In this document: positions 50,252-58,861 of the stretch, piece by piece
How the letters are laid out: every line of letters begins with the position of its first letter
How positions within the stretch are numbered: position 1 is the first letter of the stretch
DNA from: Saccharothrix espanaensis DSM 44229
Lineage (GTDB): Bacteria > Actinomycetota > Actinomycetes > Mycobacteriales > Pseudonocardiaceae
Direction of reading: 5' to 3'
Length of the DNA stretch: 64,000 nucleotides
Assembly (NCBI RefSeq): GCF_000328705.1
Contig: NC_019673.1
Coordinates: forward strand, 2,852,001-2,916,000
Position numbers and translations under genes: made by a program
The notes under the pieces: generated by a model
Told to the model about the DNA's origin: nothing
Seen by the model: the letters and a program-made list of their open reading frames with translations, nothing else
The model's database searches: none

Positions 50252-50280
50252 GACGGGCGGGGCCGCAGGCTCCGCCCGTC
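50252..50280 (+). terminator. Hairpin terminator after the SOD-like gene
   Basis: Nine-base arms GACGGGCGG / CCGCCCGTC, extended inside by GCC/GGC around a short loop, seven bases after the stop. Confidence 0.78.
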
Positions 50281-50860
50281 ACACCGGAAAACCATTCCGG
50301 CTATTCCCGGTGAATGCTCCCCAGGTCGCCCGTCGACCTCGCGGCGAATGGCCGGCCAGGTCGATCGCGGCCCTGCGCGCCGTATTCGGCAGGCCGTTCC
50401 CGTGAATCTCCCGGTGTGTTTCGGTACGCCGCGCCAGTACGCCGTGAACTGTGAACGTGCTGGACTGCCCTGGTGCCGGCCCGGTGAACGGAACCCGTGA
50501 CGGCACTGCCGCCGCCGGCTGGAAACCGACACCGGAATTAGACACGGCAGATCGCTCAATTCCGGCACGAACCCCATCAGGCGGCCCCTCTGACGGATGT
50601 CATGCTGGGTTCGTGACCCCGGCGCAGGCCGGGATCGCGGAGTTGGAGGACCGGCGCTGCACCGAGCTGTCCGGCGGCCGAGGGCAGCGGGTGCGGTTCG
50701 GGGCTGCGCGTGGTGGGCCCGGCGCCGGCAGCCGAGTCGCCGGCGGTCGGCCGCAGCCCGTTGACCGGGTAGGAGCGCAACGTGCCGGCCTGCGCTCGGG
50801 CCGAGGCGGTGCGCGTCGCGGAGAACTGCGGCCGGCTCTGGAAACCGCAGGTAGAATGGG
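50281..50860. other. Gene-poor region upstream of the sirtuin gene
   Basis: No convincing gene in 580 bases. Plus-strand frame near 50640-50715 reads LEDRRCTELSGGRGQRVRF, reminiscent of an ABC ATPase signature, perhaps a decayed fragment. At the right end TAGAAT (50852-50857) is a plausible -10 placing the transcript start at the sirtuin GTG. Confidence 0.45.
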
Positions 50861-51751
50861 GTGGTGCGCACACGTCCGACGCTGAGCTGGACCGCCACGG
50901 GTGCTCCGTTGCCGCGCACCACCAGCCTGGACGAGGTGGTGCGGGCCGTCGCCGCCCGGGACGTGGTGGTGCTGAGCGGCGCGGGCCTGTCGACCGAGTC
51001 GGGCATCCCCGACTACCGGGGCGCGGCGGGCAGCCTGCGCCGGCACACCCCGATGACCTACGACGAGTTCACCGGCAGCGAGGCAGGCCGCCGGCGGTAC
51101 TGGGCGCGCAGCCACCTCGGCTGGCGCACGATCGCCCGCGCCGACCCGAACACCGGTCACCACGCCGTGGCCGCGTTGCGCCTGGCCGGGTTCGTGTCCG
51201 GCGTGATCACCCAGAACGTGGACGGCCTCCACCACGCGGCGGGCACGTCGGACGCCGTGGAGCTGCACGGCAACCTCGACCGGGTGGTGTGCCTGGACTG
51301 CCGCCGGCTGACCCCGCGCGAGGAGCTGGACGGCAGGCTGCGCGCGGCTAACCCGGACTTCACCGCCGAGGTCGCGCGGATCAACCCGGACGGCGACGCG
51401 GACCTGGCCGACGAGGACGTGCGCGGCTTCCGGGTGGTCGGCTGCGCCGACTGCGCGGGCGTGCTCAAGCCGGACGTCGTGTTCTTCGGCGAGAACGTGC
51501 CCCGGCCACGCGTGGAGGAGTGCGGCCGGCTGGTCGACGAGGCCCGGTCGGTGCTGGTCCTGGGCTCGTCGCTGACCGTCATGTCGGGGCTGAGGTTCGT
51601 CCGCCGGGCGGCCGGCGCGGGCACGCCGGTGCTGATCGTCAACCAGGGCGAGACCCGCGGCGACCGGCACGCGAGCGCGCGGGTCGACCTGCCGCTGGGC
51701 CGGGCGCTGACCGAGTTGTGCAACATCTTGCGGGTAGATCTTCAGCTCTGA
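50861..51751 (+). CDS. Sirtuin (NAD-dependent protein deacetylase)
   Basis: 296 aa. NAD-binding GAGLSTESGIPDYRG, the catalytic stretch TQNVDGLHHAAGT with HG of VELHGNLDRVVC, and two zinc Cys pairs (CLDC; CADC), then GVLKPDVVFFGENVP and LGSSLTVMSG, in class order for bacterial sirtuins. It removes acyl groups from lysines using NAD+. Start GTG 50861 or 50864; TAGAAT just upstream suggests a leaderless transcript. Stands alone. Confidence 0.95.
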   Translation: MVRTRPTLSWTATGAPLPRTTSLDEVVRAVAARDVVVLSGAGLSTESGIPDYRGAAGSLRRHTPMTYDEFTGSEAGRRRYWARSHLGWRTIARADPNTGHHAVAALRLAGFVSGVITQNVDGLHHAAGTSDAVELHGNLDRVVCLDCRRLTPREELDGRLRAANPDFTAEVARINPDGDADLADEDVRGFRVVGCADCAGVLKPDVVFFGENVPRPRVEECGRLVDEARSVLVLGSSLTVMSGLRFVRRAAGAGTPVLIVNQGETRGDRHASARVDLPLGRALTELCNILRVDLQL

Positions 51752-52012
51752 CGGTTCTGTCGGCTCCTGGGCGGTTCCGCTCGCGGGATCCTCGGACGCT
51801 GTGCCACCGAACTGTCCACAATGGATCCGGATCCGGTGCCACGACAAGCGGATCGCGGGGTGTGAAGCGCGAACGGAACAGGACGCCACCGCGAGTCGAG
51901 TTCACCCTGATGTCGCAGCCTGTTGTTGTGCGGTGAAGGGTATTCAAGCCGCACAACCCCCGAACGGCCCCGTGGCGGCGGGGTCGTTCCCCTCTCCGGC
52001 GAGGAGGTCGTC

Positions 52013-52189
52013 ATGGCGCACGTCCGAGACCTGATCGACGTCCGCAGCGGTGACGAGTTCGACCAGCCCGTCCCGTTCGGCTTGGTGTACCCGTTGCGCA
52101 CGGCGGACGGGGCCGAGCCACCCAGCCAGCGCGGGCGCACGTGGGAGCACCTCACCGCGTCCGGCCGCGAACTGCGCCCGGCGAGCTAG
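52013..52189 (+). CDS. Small hypothetical protein
   Basis: 58 aa, start ATG with a strong GAGGAGG five bases upstream, which is the main reason to accept it. MAHVRDLIDVRSGDEFDQPVPFGL at the start, then a charged C-terminus; no signal or membrane segment, and no family recognised. Confidence 0.6.
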   Translation: MAHVRDLIDVRSGDEFDQPVPFGLVYPLRTADGAEPPSQRGRTWEHLTASGRELRPAS

Positions 52190-52221
52190 CCGACGCCCGA
52201 TCCGTTTTGGGCGAGACCTGA

Positions 52222-52797
52222 TCAGCGTGCGCGCACCAGCGGCAGGTAGACCTCGTCGACGATCTCGACCAGCACGGCGTCCGGCACGTTCGGCCGGCCG
52301 CTGGTGAGGAACTCGTTGCGCAGCAAGGCGACCGGGACGGTCGCGACCCTCGGGTGCAGGGCTTCCGGGCGGGCTTCGCCGCGGGCGACCGCGCGGCCGA
52401 GCACGGTCAGCCAGAGCGCGCTGCCCGCGTCGCTCACCGCGTCCTGGATCTGCGCCAGCAGCTCGGGCACGCCGATGCCGGCCATGAGTCCGCGCAGGAC
52501 CGCGCCTTCGGGCGAGTCCCAGTGCCGGTTCGCGCCGCGCAGGAGTTCGAGGACGTCCGCGCGCAGCTCGCCGGTGTCGGGCAGGTCGACGGCCTTGGTC
52601 ATCAGGTGCCGGTAGGCGGCGACGCCGAGCACGGCCCGGTTCGGCCAGCGGCGGTAGAGGGTGTTCTTGTTGGTGCCGGCCCGTTTCGCGACCCGGTCCA
52701 TGGTCAGGCCCTCGTACCCGGACTCGGTCAGCTCGTCGGCGGCGGCGGCCAGGATCGCCCGCTCCAGCTCCGCCCCGCGTCGCCGGCGTTCCGTCAC
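52222..52797 (-). CDS. TetR-family regulator
   Basis: 191 aa from GTG (AGGAGGTGAG seven bases upstream). The HTH is canonical: ELERAILAAAADELTESGYEGLTMDRVAKRAGTNKNTLYRRWPNRAVLGV (residues about 10-58). The C-terminal domain is of the TetR_C type with LRADVLELLRGANRHWDSPEG. It is divergent from the TIM-barrel gene across about 100 bases holding a 12-base perfect inverted repeat and a second dyad, so it likely represses that gene and itself. Confidence 0.93.
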   Translation of the reverse strand: MTERRRRGAELERAILAAAADELTESGYEGLTMDRVAKRAGTNKNTLYRRWPNRAVLGVAAYRHLMTKAVDLPDTGELRADVLELLRGANRHWDSPEGAVLRGLMAGIGVPELLAQIQDAVSDAGSALWLTVLGRAVARGEARPEALHPRVATVPVALLRNEFLTSGRPNVPDAVLVEIVDEVYLPLVRAR

Positions 52798-52820
52798 CCG
52801 CTCACCTCCTGGTACCCGGC

Positions 52821-52880
52821 GTACCTTAACAGCTTGCTTCTGTACTGTGCTAACTTCACTGTTAAGGTACTCGAAGTACC
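52821..52880. promoter_or_regulatory. TetR operators between the regulator and the TIM-barrel gene
   Basis: Perfect 12-base arms GTACCTTAACAG (52821-52832) and CTGTTAAGGTAC (52859-52870), 26 bases apart, plus an overlapping dyad GGTACT-N3-AGTACC (52866-52880). The AT-rich spacer holds the likely divergent promoters. Confidence 0.82.
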
Positions 52881-52899
52881 GTAAATGTGAGGGGTTGGC

Positions 52900-53910
52900 A
52901 TGCGGGCAAAAGGCATCGGCTACGACACCGGCTTCATCAACCAGTCCGGGGTCAGCACGCACGAGGAGTGGGACCCGGCGGAGGTGGCGCGCGACCTGCG
53001 GCGCATCCGGGACGACCTGCGCTGTACGGCGGTGCGGCTGACCGGCGGCGACCCGGACCGGCTGGAGACCGCCGCCCGGATCGCCGCCGAACTCGGTCTG
53101 GAGGTGTGGTTCTCGCCGTTCACCAACGAGTTGACCACCGACGAACTGCTGGCGGTCCTCGCGGACTGCGCGGACCGCGCCGAGCGCGTGCGGCGCGCCG
53201 GGGCGAGCGTGGTCCTGGTGACCGGGGCCGAGTTGAGCCTGTTCACCAAGGGATTCCTGCCCGGCGAGGACGGTCTGCAACGCACCGACGCGTTGCTGCA
53301 CGGTCCGCGCGACCAGGTCGCCGCGCTCCTGGCGGACGTGCCCCGGCGGATCAACGAGTTCCTGGCGCGTGCGGTGCGGGTGGTGCGCGAGCGGTTCGGC
53401 GGGCCGGTGACCTACGCGTCCATCCCGTTCGAGGGCGTGGACTGGACGCCGTTCGACATCGTCTCCGTCGACGCCTACCGGGCCGCCGAGATCGCCGACC
53501 GCTACGAAGACCTGATCCGCGGCATCGTGGCGCAGGGGAAACCGGTCGCCATCACCGAGTTCGGCGCGGCCACCTACCGCGGCGCGGCCGACCTGGGCGC
53601 CCGCGGCACCCTCGTCGTCGAGTACACCGACGGCCGCCCGTCCGGGTTCACCCGCGAGCTGGTCCGCGACGAACAGGGCCAGGCCGGGTACCTGCGGGAC
53701 CTGGTGGGGGTGTTCGAGCGGACCGGCGTCGACGCGGCGTTCGGCTGCACCTACGCGTCCTTCCACCTGCCGCACGGCGGCGACCCCGACCTCGACCTGG
53801 CGAGCTTCGGCGTCGTCCGGGTGGACCAGGACGGGACGCGCGTGCCGAAGGAGTCGTTCTCCGCGCTCGCCGACGCCTACCGCCAGGGCGTGATCTCCCT
53901 GCGGCCGTGA
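52900..53910 (+). CDS. TIM-barrel protein resembling a glycoside hydrolase
   Basis: 336 aa, ATG start. Repeated strand-helix units: KGIGYDTGF, CTAVRLTGGDPDRLETAARIAAELGLEVWFSPF, ASVVLVTGAELSLFTKGFLPG, VTYASIPFEGVDWTPFDIVSVDAYR, KPVAITEFGAATYRG, with Glu residues at the ends of strands (AEL, ITEFG) as in GH-A clan enzymes. No signal peptide. From memory, homologues are sometimes labelled 'abortive infection protein', but nothing here supports that. Regulation by the divergent TetR protein is likely. Substrate unknown. Confidence 0.75.
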   Translation: MRAKGIGYDTGFINQSGVSTHEEWDPAEVARDLRRIRDDLRCTAVRLTGGDPDRLETAARIAAELGLEVWFSPFTNELTTDELLAVLADCADRAERVRRAGASVVLVTGAELSLFTKGFLPGEDGLQRTDALLHGPRDQVAALLADVPRRINEFLARAVRVVRERFGGPVTYASIPFEGVDWTPFDIVSVDAYRAAEIADRYEDLIRGIVAQGKPVAITEFGAATYRGAADLGARGTLVVEYTDGRPSGFTRELVRDEQGQAGYLRDLVGVFERTGVDAAFGCTYASFHLPHGGDPDLDLASFGVVRVDQDGTRVPKESFSALADAYRQGVISLRP

Positions 53911-54052
53911 AGGAACGCGCCGCTTCGTGGGCAGTGACGACCCACGGGCCGTTGCTCATCGACTTGAAGTCCGCGATTCCCACGCCGCCCGGCACGGTCT
54001 GCGCCGACGCGGCGCGCTCGGCCGCGATGTACACGGCCCGGAGTTCCTGTCG

Positions 54053-54418
54053 CTAGGGCACGTACGCGCGGACCGCGTCGAGGTACTCGGAGATGGCGTC
54101 CCGGTTGCGGGTCAGGCAGCGGACGCGTTCGGTCATCCGGTCGCGTTCCCGCTCCAGCGTGGCGAGCATCTCCGGGGTGGCGTCCGGGAAGTGGATCGCC
54201 CGGGGCTTGTCCAGGCAGGGCAGGATCTGTTTGATGATGCGGGTGGGCAGCCCGGAGTCGAGCAGTCCCCGGATCTGCAGGACCCGGTCCACCAGGTTCT
54301 CGTCGTAGTCGCGGTAGCCGTTGGCCGCGCGGATCGACACGATCAGCCCGCGTTCCTCGTAGTAGCGCAGCAACCGGCGGGACGTCTCGGTCCGCTCGGA
54401 CAGCTCCCCGATGCGCAT
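54053..54418 (-). CDS. MerR-family regulator
   Basis: 121 aa. MerR winged HTH MRIGELSERTETSRRLLRYYEERGLIVSIRAANGYRDYDENLVDRVLQI, then a dimerisation helix and one Cys pair (LPCL; RCLTRN). It is divergent from an MFS exporter across 64 bases holding a near-palindrome, so it probably controls that exporter. Effector unknown. Confidence 0.92.
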   Translation of the reverse strand: MRIGELSERTETSRRLLRYYEERGLIVSIRAANGYRDYDENLVDRVLQIRGLLDSGLPTRIIKQILPCLDKPRAIHFPDATPEMLATLERERDRMTERVRCLTRNRDAISEYLDAVRAYVP

Positions 54419-54446
54419 GTGCTCCACCTCACGGTCACCGGATTGG

Positions 54447-54468
54447 ACCTTCACACATATGTGAGGGT
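54447..54468. promoter_or_regulatory. MerR operator in the MerR/MFS divergent region
   Basis: Near-palindrome ACCTTCAC-ACATATGT-GAGGGT centred on a perfect CACATATGTG. It lies between the two divergent starts, next to a TTGGAC -35 (54444-54449), the usual place for a MerR dimer. Confidence 0.7.
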
Positions 54469-54482
54469 CTGAGCATACGTGC

Positions 54483-55652
54483 ATGTCGAACCGAGCTTCC
54501 GCTCCTCCCCGGCTCCCGCTGCGGGCCCTGCTGCCGCTGACCACGGCCGCGTTCGTCACCGTCCTGACCGAGGCGCTGCCGGCCGGCGTGCTGCCCGCGA
54601 TGAGCGGCGGCCTGGGCGTCGGCGAGTCCGCCACCGGACAACTCGTCACGATCTACGCCGTCGGCACCGCCGTGTCGGCGATCCCGCTGGTCACCGCGAC
54701 CGCCGCGTGGCCGCGCAAACGCCTGCTGCTGACGTCGATGCTCGGCTTCGCGGTGGCCAACACGATCACCGCCGTGTCGGCGGACTACCTGGTCACGCTG
54801 GCCGCCCGGTTCGTCGCCGGGATCGCGGCGGGCGTCGTGTGGGCGCTGCTGGCCGGGTACGCCCGCCGCCTGGTGCCCGCGCACCAGGCGGGCCGGGCGG
54901 TCGCGATCGTGATGGCCGGGCTGCCGGTGGCGCTGTCGCTGGGCATCCCGGCGGGCACGTTCCTCGGCCACCTGGTCGGCTGGCGGGCCACCTTCTGGGT
55001 GGTGACCGCGCTGGCCGCGGTCCTGGTCGCGGCGATCGTGGCGTTCGTCCCGGACCAGCCCGGCGCGCCCGCCGGCCGGCTGGTGCCCAGGGCCGCGCTG
55101 CGCCGCCCCGGCGTCCCGGCGGTCCTGTTCACCACCCTGGTGTTCGTGCTGGCGCAGACCGTGTTCTACACCTACGTGGCCACTTACCTGGGCCAGGTCG
55201 GTCTCGGTGACTCCGTCGACGTGGTCCTGCTGGTCTACGGCATCGCGTCCATCGTCGGCATCTGGTACGTCGGCGCGCACATCGACCGCAAGCTCCGCGC
55301 CCTCACCGTCGCGGGCACCGTCCTGGTCGCCGTCGCGGCGGCGGCGCTGGCCGTCCTGAACGACAGCCACGTCCTGGTCTACGCCGCCGTCACGTTGTGG
55401 GGCCTGGGCTGGGGCGGCATCCCGACGCTGCTCCAGACGGCCGTCGCGGACGCCGCCGGCGACGAGGCCGACAGCGCGCAGGCCATGCTGGTGACCCTGT
55501 GGAACGTCGCGATGGCGGCGGGAGGTGCCATCGGCGGGCTGCTGCTCGACGCCGCCGGGCCGATGACGTTCCCGTGGACCATGCTGGTGCTGCTGGTTCC
55601 GGTGCTCGCCGTCGTGCTGACCAGCCGGGGGTTCCCCAAGCCGGTCAGGTGA
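54483..55652 (+). CDS. MFS exporter (AraJ/sugar-efflux-like)
   Basis: 389 aa, 12 membrane helices. Features of the DHA1 / sugar efflux group: VTVLTEALPAGVLPAMSGGLGVGESATGQLVT, FVAGIAAGVVWALLAGYARRLVPAHQAGRA and GIPAGTFLGHLVGWRATFWVV. It probably expels drugs or sugars by proton antiport. The ATG lies about 14 bases after the MerR operator region. Its stop overlaps the neighbouring membrane protein stop by eight bases. Confidence 0.92.
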   Translation: MSNRASAPPRLPLRALLPLTTAAFVTVLTEALPAGVLPAMSGGLGVGESATGQLVTIYAVGTAVSAIPLVTATAAWPRKRLLLTSMLGFAVANTITAVSADYLVTLAARFVAGIAAGVVWALLAGYARRLVPAHQAGRAVAIVMAGLPVALSLGIPAGTFLGHLVGWRATFWVVTALAAVLVAAIVAFVPDQPGAPAGRLVPRAALRRPGVPAVLFTTLVFVLAQTVFYTYVATYLGQVGLGDSVDVVLLVYGIASIVGIWYVGAHIDRKLRALTVAGTVLVAVAAAALAVLNDSHVLVYAAVTLWGLGWGGIPTLLQTAVADAAGDEADSAQAMLVTLWNVAMAAGGAIGGLLLDAAGPMTFPWTMLVLLVPVLAVVLTSRGFPKPVR

Positions 55653-56310
55653 TCGGCTTGCCCGCACCGGCCAGCAGCGGGTTGCTCCGCACCAGCGAGA
55701 CCGCGTACCAGAGCAACGCCAGGAAGGCCGCCGCGCCGCCGTAGAGGAGCACCAGCAGCGCAGTGGCGATCCCGCTGTCGGTCACGCCCAGCACGACCGA
55801 CAGCACGGTGGTGCCCAACCCGGTGCCGCACAACAACCCGGTGGACAGGTGGTAGGCGGGCCGCGAGTGCAGGTTCTCCCGCCACCGGTTGCGGCCCCGG
55901 ACCCAGCTCTCCCAGTGCAGCACGTCGCCCGCCGGCAGGTCGGACTCGCCCGCGGTCGCTTCGGGGGACCGCAGCACGGCGTTGACCTTCTTCTCCAGCT
56001 CCCACAGGAACCGGCGGGTCCGGAGCAGCCGCTTCACCTCGCCGTACCAGACGAACCACACGAACATCAGCAGCACCGGGGCCAGCGCCAGGATCCCGGT
56101 GCGCAACGGCACGTTCGACCAGGTCGCGAGCACACCCGTGTAGATGACCGCGATCGCGGCCAACCCGTAGTTCATCACCGCCTGCTGGGAGGCGACCGCC
56201 GCGACCAGTTCGGCGCGGATCGCGGTGTACTCGTTCAGCAGGAAGGCGAGCCGTGCCTGGCCCGGGTCGCCGAGCGGCTCCGGGGTCCGGCCTGACTTCC
56301 AGAACGTCAC
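55645..56310 (-). CDS. Four-helix membrane protein of unknown function
   Basis: 221 aa from GTG. Two pairs of helices (about residues 47-63 and 72-90; then 150-170 and 178-200) separated by a cytoplasmic-looking loop (ELEKKVNAVLRSPEATAGESD). No motif recognised; the layout recalls small membrane proteins of the SLATT type, which are linked to predicted defence effectors, but that is speculation. It ends convergent with the MFS gene. Confidence 0.72.
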   Translation of the reverse strand: MTFWKSGRTPEPLGDPGQARLAFLLNEYTAIRAELVAAVASQQAVMNYGLAAIAVIYTGVLATWSNVPLRTGILALAPVLLMFVWFVWYGEVKRLLRTRRFLWELEKKVNAVLRSPEATAGESDLPAGDVLHWESWVRGRNRWRENLHSRPAYHLSTGLLCGTGLGTTVLSVVLGVTDSGIATALLVLLYGGAAAFLALLWYAVSLVRSNPLLAGAGKPIT

Positions 56311-56323
56311 CGCACGGACGGTA

Positions 56324-56355
56324 CCGATCCCGCCCCGGCGGCGGGGCGGGATCGG
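56324..56355 (-). terminator. Strong terminator after the M23 peptidase gene
   Basis: Perfect 13-base stem CCGATCCCGCCCC / GGGGCGGGATCGG with a six-base loop, starting 11 bases after the M23 stop on the minus strand. Confidence 0.88.
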
Positions 56356-56366
56356 CACCTTCGGCA

Positions 56367-57578
56367 TCAGCAGGCCGAAGCCACCGGTTCGTCCGAGCCG
56401 GTGTCCACGAACCCGTCGCTGATCCACTTGCCGTCGTCGAGCCGGTTCCACAGATCCGTGCGGCCCCAGACCCCTTCGACGGCCTCGCCGCGGCTGGTGC
56501 ACGCGATGGACACCACCGCGCCGTCCGCGACCGTGCCCACGGCCGAATAGCTCAAGCCGGGGCCGGAACGCAGGTTCACCGTGCTGTTCGAACCCGCGTC
56601 GACCGTGCCGGTGGGCAGCGTCGTGCCGCCACCGCCGTAGTTGGTGACCCGACCGCCGACGGACACGCGCGTGCTGCCGCGCTGCGCGTAGCCGCCGTAC
56701 GCCTGCGAGCCCTCGTAGAACGTCCAACCGCCGATCGTCATGCCGTTGACGCTGATGTGGGTGTTGCCGCGCAACAACGAGAAGTGCACGTGCGCGCCGC
56801 TGCTGGAACCACCGCACGGCAGTTCGTTGCCGATGTTGCCGAGGTACGTGCCGGTGCGCACGGCGCTGCCGTCGGCGAGCGTCGTCAGGTTGTACATGTG
56901 GTAGTAGGTGCTGCTGTAGCCGTTGTCGTGCACGACCTTCACCAGCGCGCTGCGGCCCACGATGCAGCTCTTGTACACGCGGCCGTTGCCGGCCGACAGG
57001 ACCCGGCCGTCACCGCCGTTGAAGTCGATCGAGCTGAACGGCCGGCTGTTGCCGCTGTTGCCGTGCGGACCGCCGCCCATCCACCACGCCACGTTCACCG
57101 GCCACGGCAGGCCGAGACCGGTGGGCGCGAGCGCTTGCGCGCGGTTGCTCTGGTTGGCGGCGAAGGTCTGCTTCTCACCGTCGCTGAGCACCGCGGACGG
57201 GGCTTGCGCGGCGAGCGCGGCGAACCCGGCGGTGCCGTCGAGCTCGACCCGCCACGTGGACCGTTCCTTGCGGGCCAGGAACAACGCCATGTGCGGCGCG
57301 CCGTGCTCCTGGCCGTAGGTCATCGGGATGGTGGTGCTGCCGAATACCCACGAACCGGACGTGCGGGTCGGCTCGAACAGCGGTTCGCGCAACGTCTGCG
57401 TGCCCCACTGCTGCTTCACCGCGTCGCCGTGCTGCTGGAGCATGGTGGCGCGGACGGTCGCGGCGAGGTCGGTCTCGGGTGCGGCGGCCGTTGCGGACGG
57501 CGCGACCAGCACCGCGACACCGGCCACGAGTGCGGAGAACAACGCGGCGAACCGCCGCGCGGACAACGGACGGGACAT
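56367..57578 (-). CDS. Secreted M23 peptidase with SH3b domain
   Basis: 403 aa from ATG (GGAGGGC upstream). Signal peptide ends near SATAAAPE. The beta-lytic M23 peptidase domain (about residues 150-300) has zinc ligands in PFSSIDFNGGDG and GAHVHFSLL with YYHMYN, followed by an SH3-like C-terminal domain (STVNLRSGPGLSYSAVGTVADGAVVSIACTS; VWGRTDLWNRLDDGKWISDGFVDTG). It cleaves Gly-rich cross-bridges or other peptides in cell walls. Ends in a strong terminator. Confidence 0.92.
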   Translation of the reverse strand: MSRPLSARRFAALFSALVAGVAVLVAPSATAAAPETDLAATVRATMLQQHGDAVKQQWGTQTLREPLFEPTRTSGSWVFGSTTIPMTYGQEHGAPHMALFLARKERSTWRVELDGTAGFAALAAQAPSAVLSDGEKQTFAANQSNRAQALAPTGLGLPWPVNVAWWMGGGPHGNSGNSRPFSSIDFNGGDGRVLSAGNGRVYKSCIVGRSALVKVVHDNGYSSTYYHMYNLTTLADGSAVRTGTYLGNIGNELPCGGSSSGAHVHFSLLRGNTHISVNGMTIGGWTFYEGSQAYGGYAQRGSTRVSVGGRVTNYGGGGTTLPTGTVDAGSNSTVNLRSGPGLSYSAVGTVADGAVVSIACTSRGEAVEGVWGRTDLWNRLDDGKWISDGFVDTGSDEPVASAC

Positions 57579-57807
57579 GTGCCCTCCAGGGGGAAATCGG
57601 CACAGGGCAGGGATTCCGGCGGCTCTTGCAGGGGGCCGCCGCGCCGATGACATACCGGCGGTCCGACGTGGTCAAGGTCGCCTCGACCAGGTGACCCACA
57701 ACTGTGGAACCGGCCGCCAATACTGTGAACGGATACCCACCTTCGTCGGTCATATCGGGCGTTGTCCGACTTTTAAACTGTGTCTTCCACAGTCGAGGGG
57801 GTGCGCG

Positions 57808-58749
57808 GTGGTCGTCCCGCCCGACGCCGGCCACGAAGTCGAGGTACTGCTCCGCACAGGTCCGTTCCACGCCGCGCTGCGCGCCGCCGTCGAGCGCAGC
57901 GGGCTCACCCTGGAACGCCTGCGCGACCGCCTCGACCGGCGCGGCATCCACGTCAGCCTGTCGACGCTGAGCTACTGGCGGCTGGGCCGCAGCCGTCCCG
58001 AGCGCGCCGACTCGCTGCGCGCCGTGCAGGCCATCGAGACGATCCTCGGCCTGCCCCGGCACTCGCTGGAAGCCCTGCTCGGACCGCCGCGCCCCCGTGG
58101 CCGCTGGGTGTCCAAGCAGCAGCAGGCCCGGCAGTACGGGCGGATGCTGGAGCCCGCGCAATCGTTGGCGGAGACGGTGGAGGCGCTCGTCGGCCCGTCG
58201 GACGGCAACCTGCGCCTGTGGTCGCAGGACGACGCGGCCACAGTGGACGCCCACGGCGTGATCCGCTCGGTCCACACCAGACAGGTGCTGCGCGCCGTCG
58301 CCGGGCACCCCGACCGTTATCTGGCGGTGTACTGCGCGGACGCCGACACCCCGCCGGACGCGTTGGGCGCGGAAGCGGTGGCCAACTGCCGGCTCGGCCG
58401 CGTGCGCAGACACCCCGGTGCGCCGGTGATCGCGGCGGAGCTGCTGTTCGACCACACCCTGCGCGCCGGCCAGACACATCTGCTGGAGTACCGCTTCACC
58501 ATCACGGAGAACGGCGCACAAGCCCACGACTACCGCCGCGCGTTCCGCTACCCCGTGGGCACGTACGTGTTGAGCGTGCGATTCACCGAGCCGCGCCTTC
58601 CCGTGCGCTGCTACGCCCTCGGGCAACCCGGCGTGGACGCGCCGCTCGTACACGGCGACGAACTCCCACTCACACCGGGCCGGATGCTGCACGTGACCGC
58701 GAAGGACGTCCAACCGGGCGTGGTCGGCATCGGCTGGGACTGGTCCTAG
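57808..58749 (+). CDS. HTH-containing protein with large C-terminal domain
   Basis: 313 aa from GTG (GAGGGGG upstream). Residues about 18-75 resemble an XRE-type HTH (LRAAVERSGLTLERLRDRLDRRGIHVSLSTLSYWRLGRSRPERADSLRAVQAIE). The rest (about residues 120-313) is an unrecognised beta-rich domain with RYLAVYCADADTPPD, AAELLFDHTLRAGQTHLLEYRFTITENG and YVLSVRFTEPRLPVRCYAL, suggesting a ligand-sensing module. Function unknown; probably a transcription regulator. Confidence 0.78.
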   Translation: MVVPPDAGHEVEVLLRTGPFHAALRAAVERSGLTLERLRDRLDRRGIHVSLSTLSYWRLGRSRPERADSLRAVQAIETILGLPRHSLEALLGPPRPRGRWVSKQQQARQYGRMLEPAQSLAETVEALVGPSDGNLRLWSQDDAATVDAHGVIRSVHTRQVLRAVAGHPDRYLAVYCADADTPPDALGAEAVANCRLGRVRRHPGAPVIAAELLFDHTLRAGQTHLLEYRFTITENGAQAHDYRRAFRYPVGTYVLSVRFTEPRLPVRCYALGQPGVDAPLVHGDELPLTPGRMLHVTAKDVQPGVVGIGWDWS

Positions 58750-58823
58750 TCCAGCTCGGCCAGCCGCCGCGCCAGGTAACGGCGTTCCGCGGGCGGGTTC
58801 GCGACATGTCCGCCGATACGGTG

Positions 58824-58854
58824 TTGAAACTGACCCGACGTGAGGTTTTAGAGT
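58824..58854 (+). promoter_or_regulatory. MerR-type promoter of the MerR-TipAS gene
   Basis: TTGAAA (58824-58829) and TAGAGT (58849-58854) are 19 bases apart, the long spacer typical of MerR-activated promoters. The spacer holds the near-palindrome ACCCGACGTGAGGT (58833-58846). Transcription would start at or near the ATG at 58862 (leaderless), implying autoregulation. Confidence 0.75.
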
Positions 58855-58861
58855 CGGTCCC

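Noticed and set aside
50600..50760. ABC-ATPase-like phrase ELSGGRGQRV in a plus-strand frame
   Set aside because: No Walker A or B nearby, no start or ribosome site, and the frame lacks gene-like codon bias; at most a decayed scrap, so noted in the intergenic entry only.
53925..54055. Minus-strand peptide with GIADFKSMSNGPWVVTAHEAARSF, recalling the C-terminal half of DUF397
   Set aside because: No N-terminal half, no ribosome site, weak similarity; too short to call.
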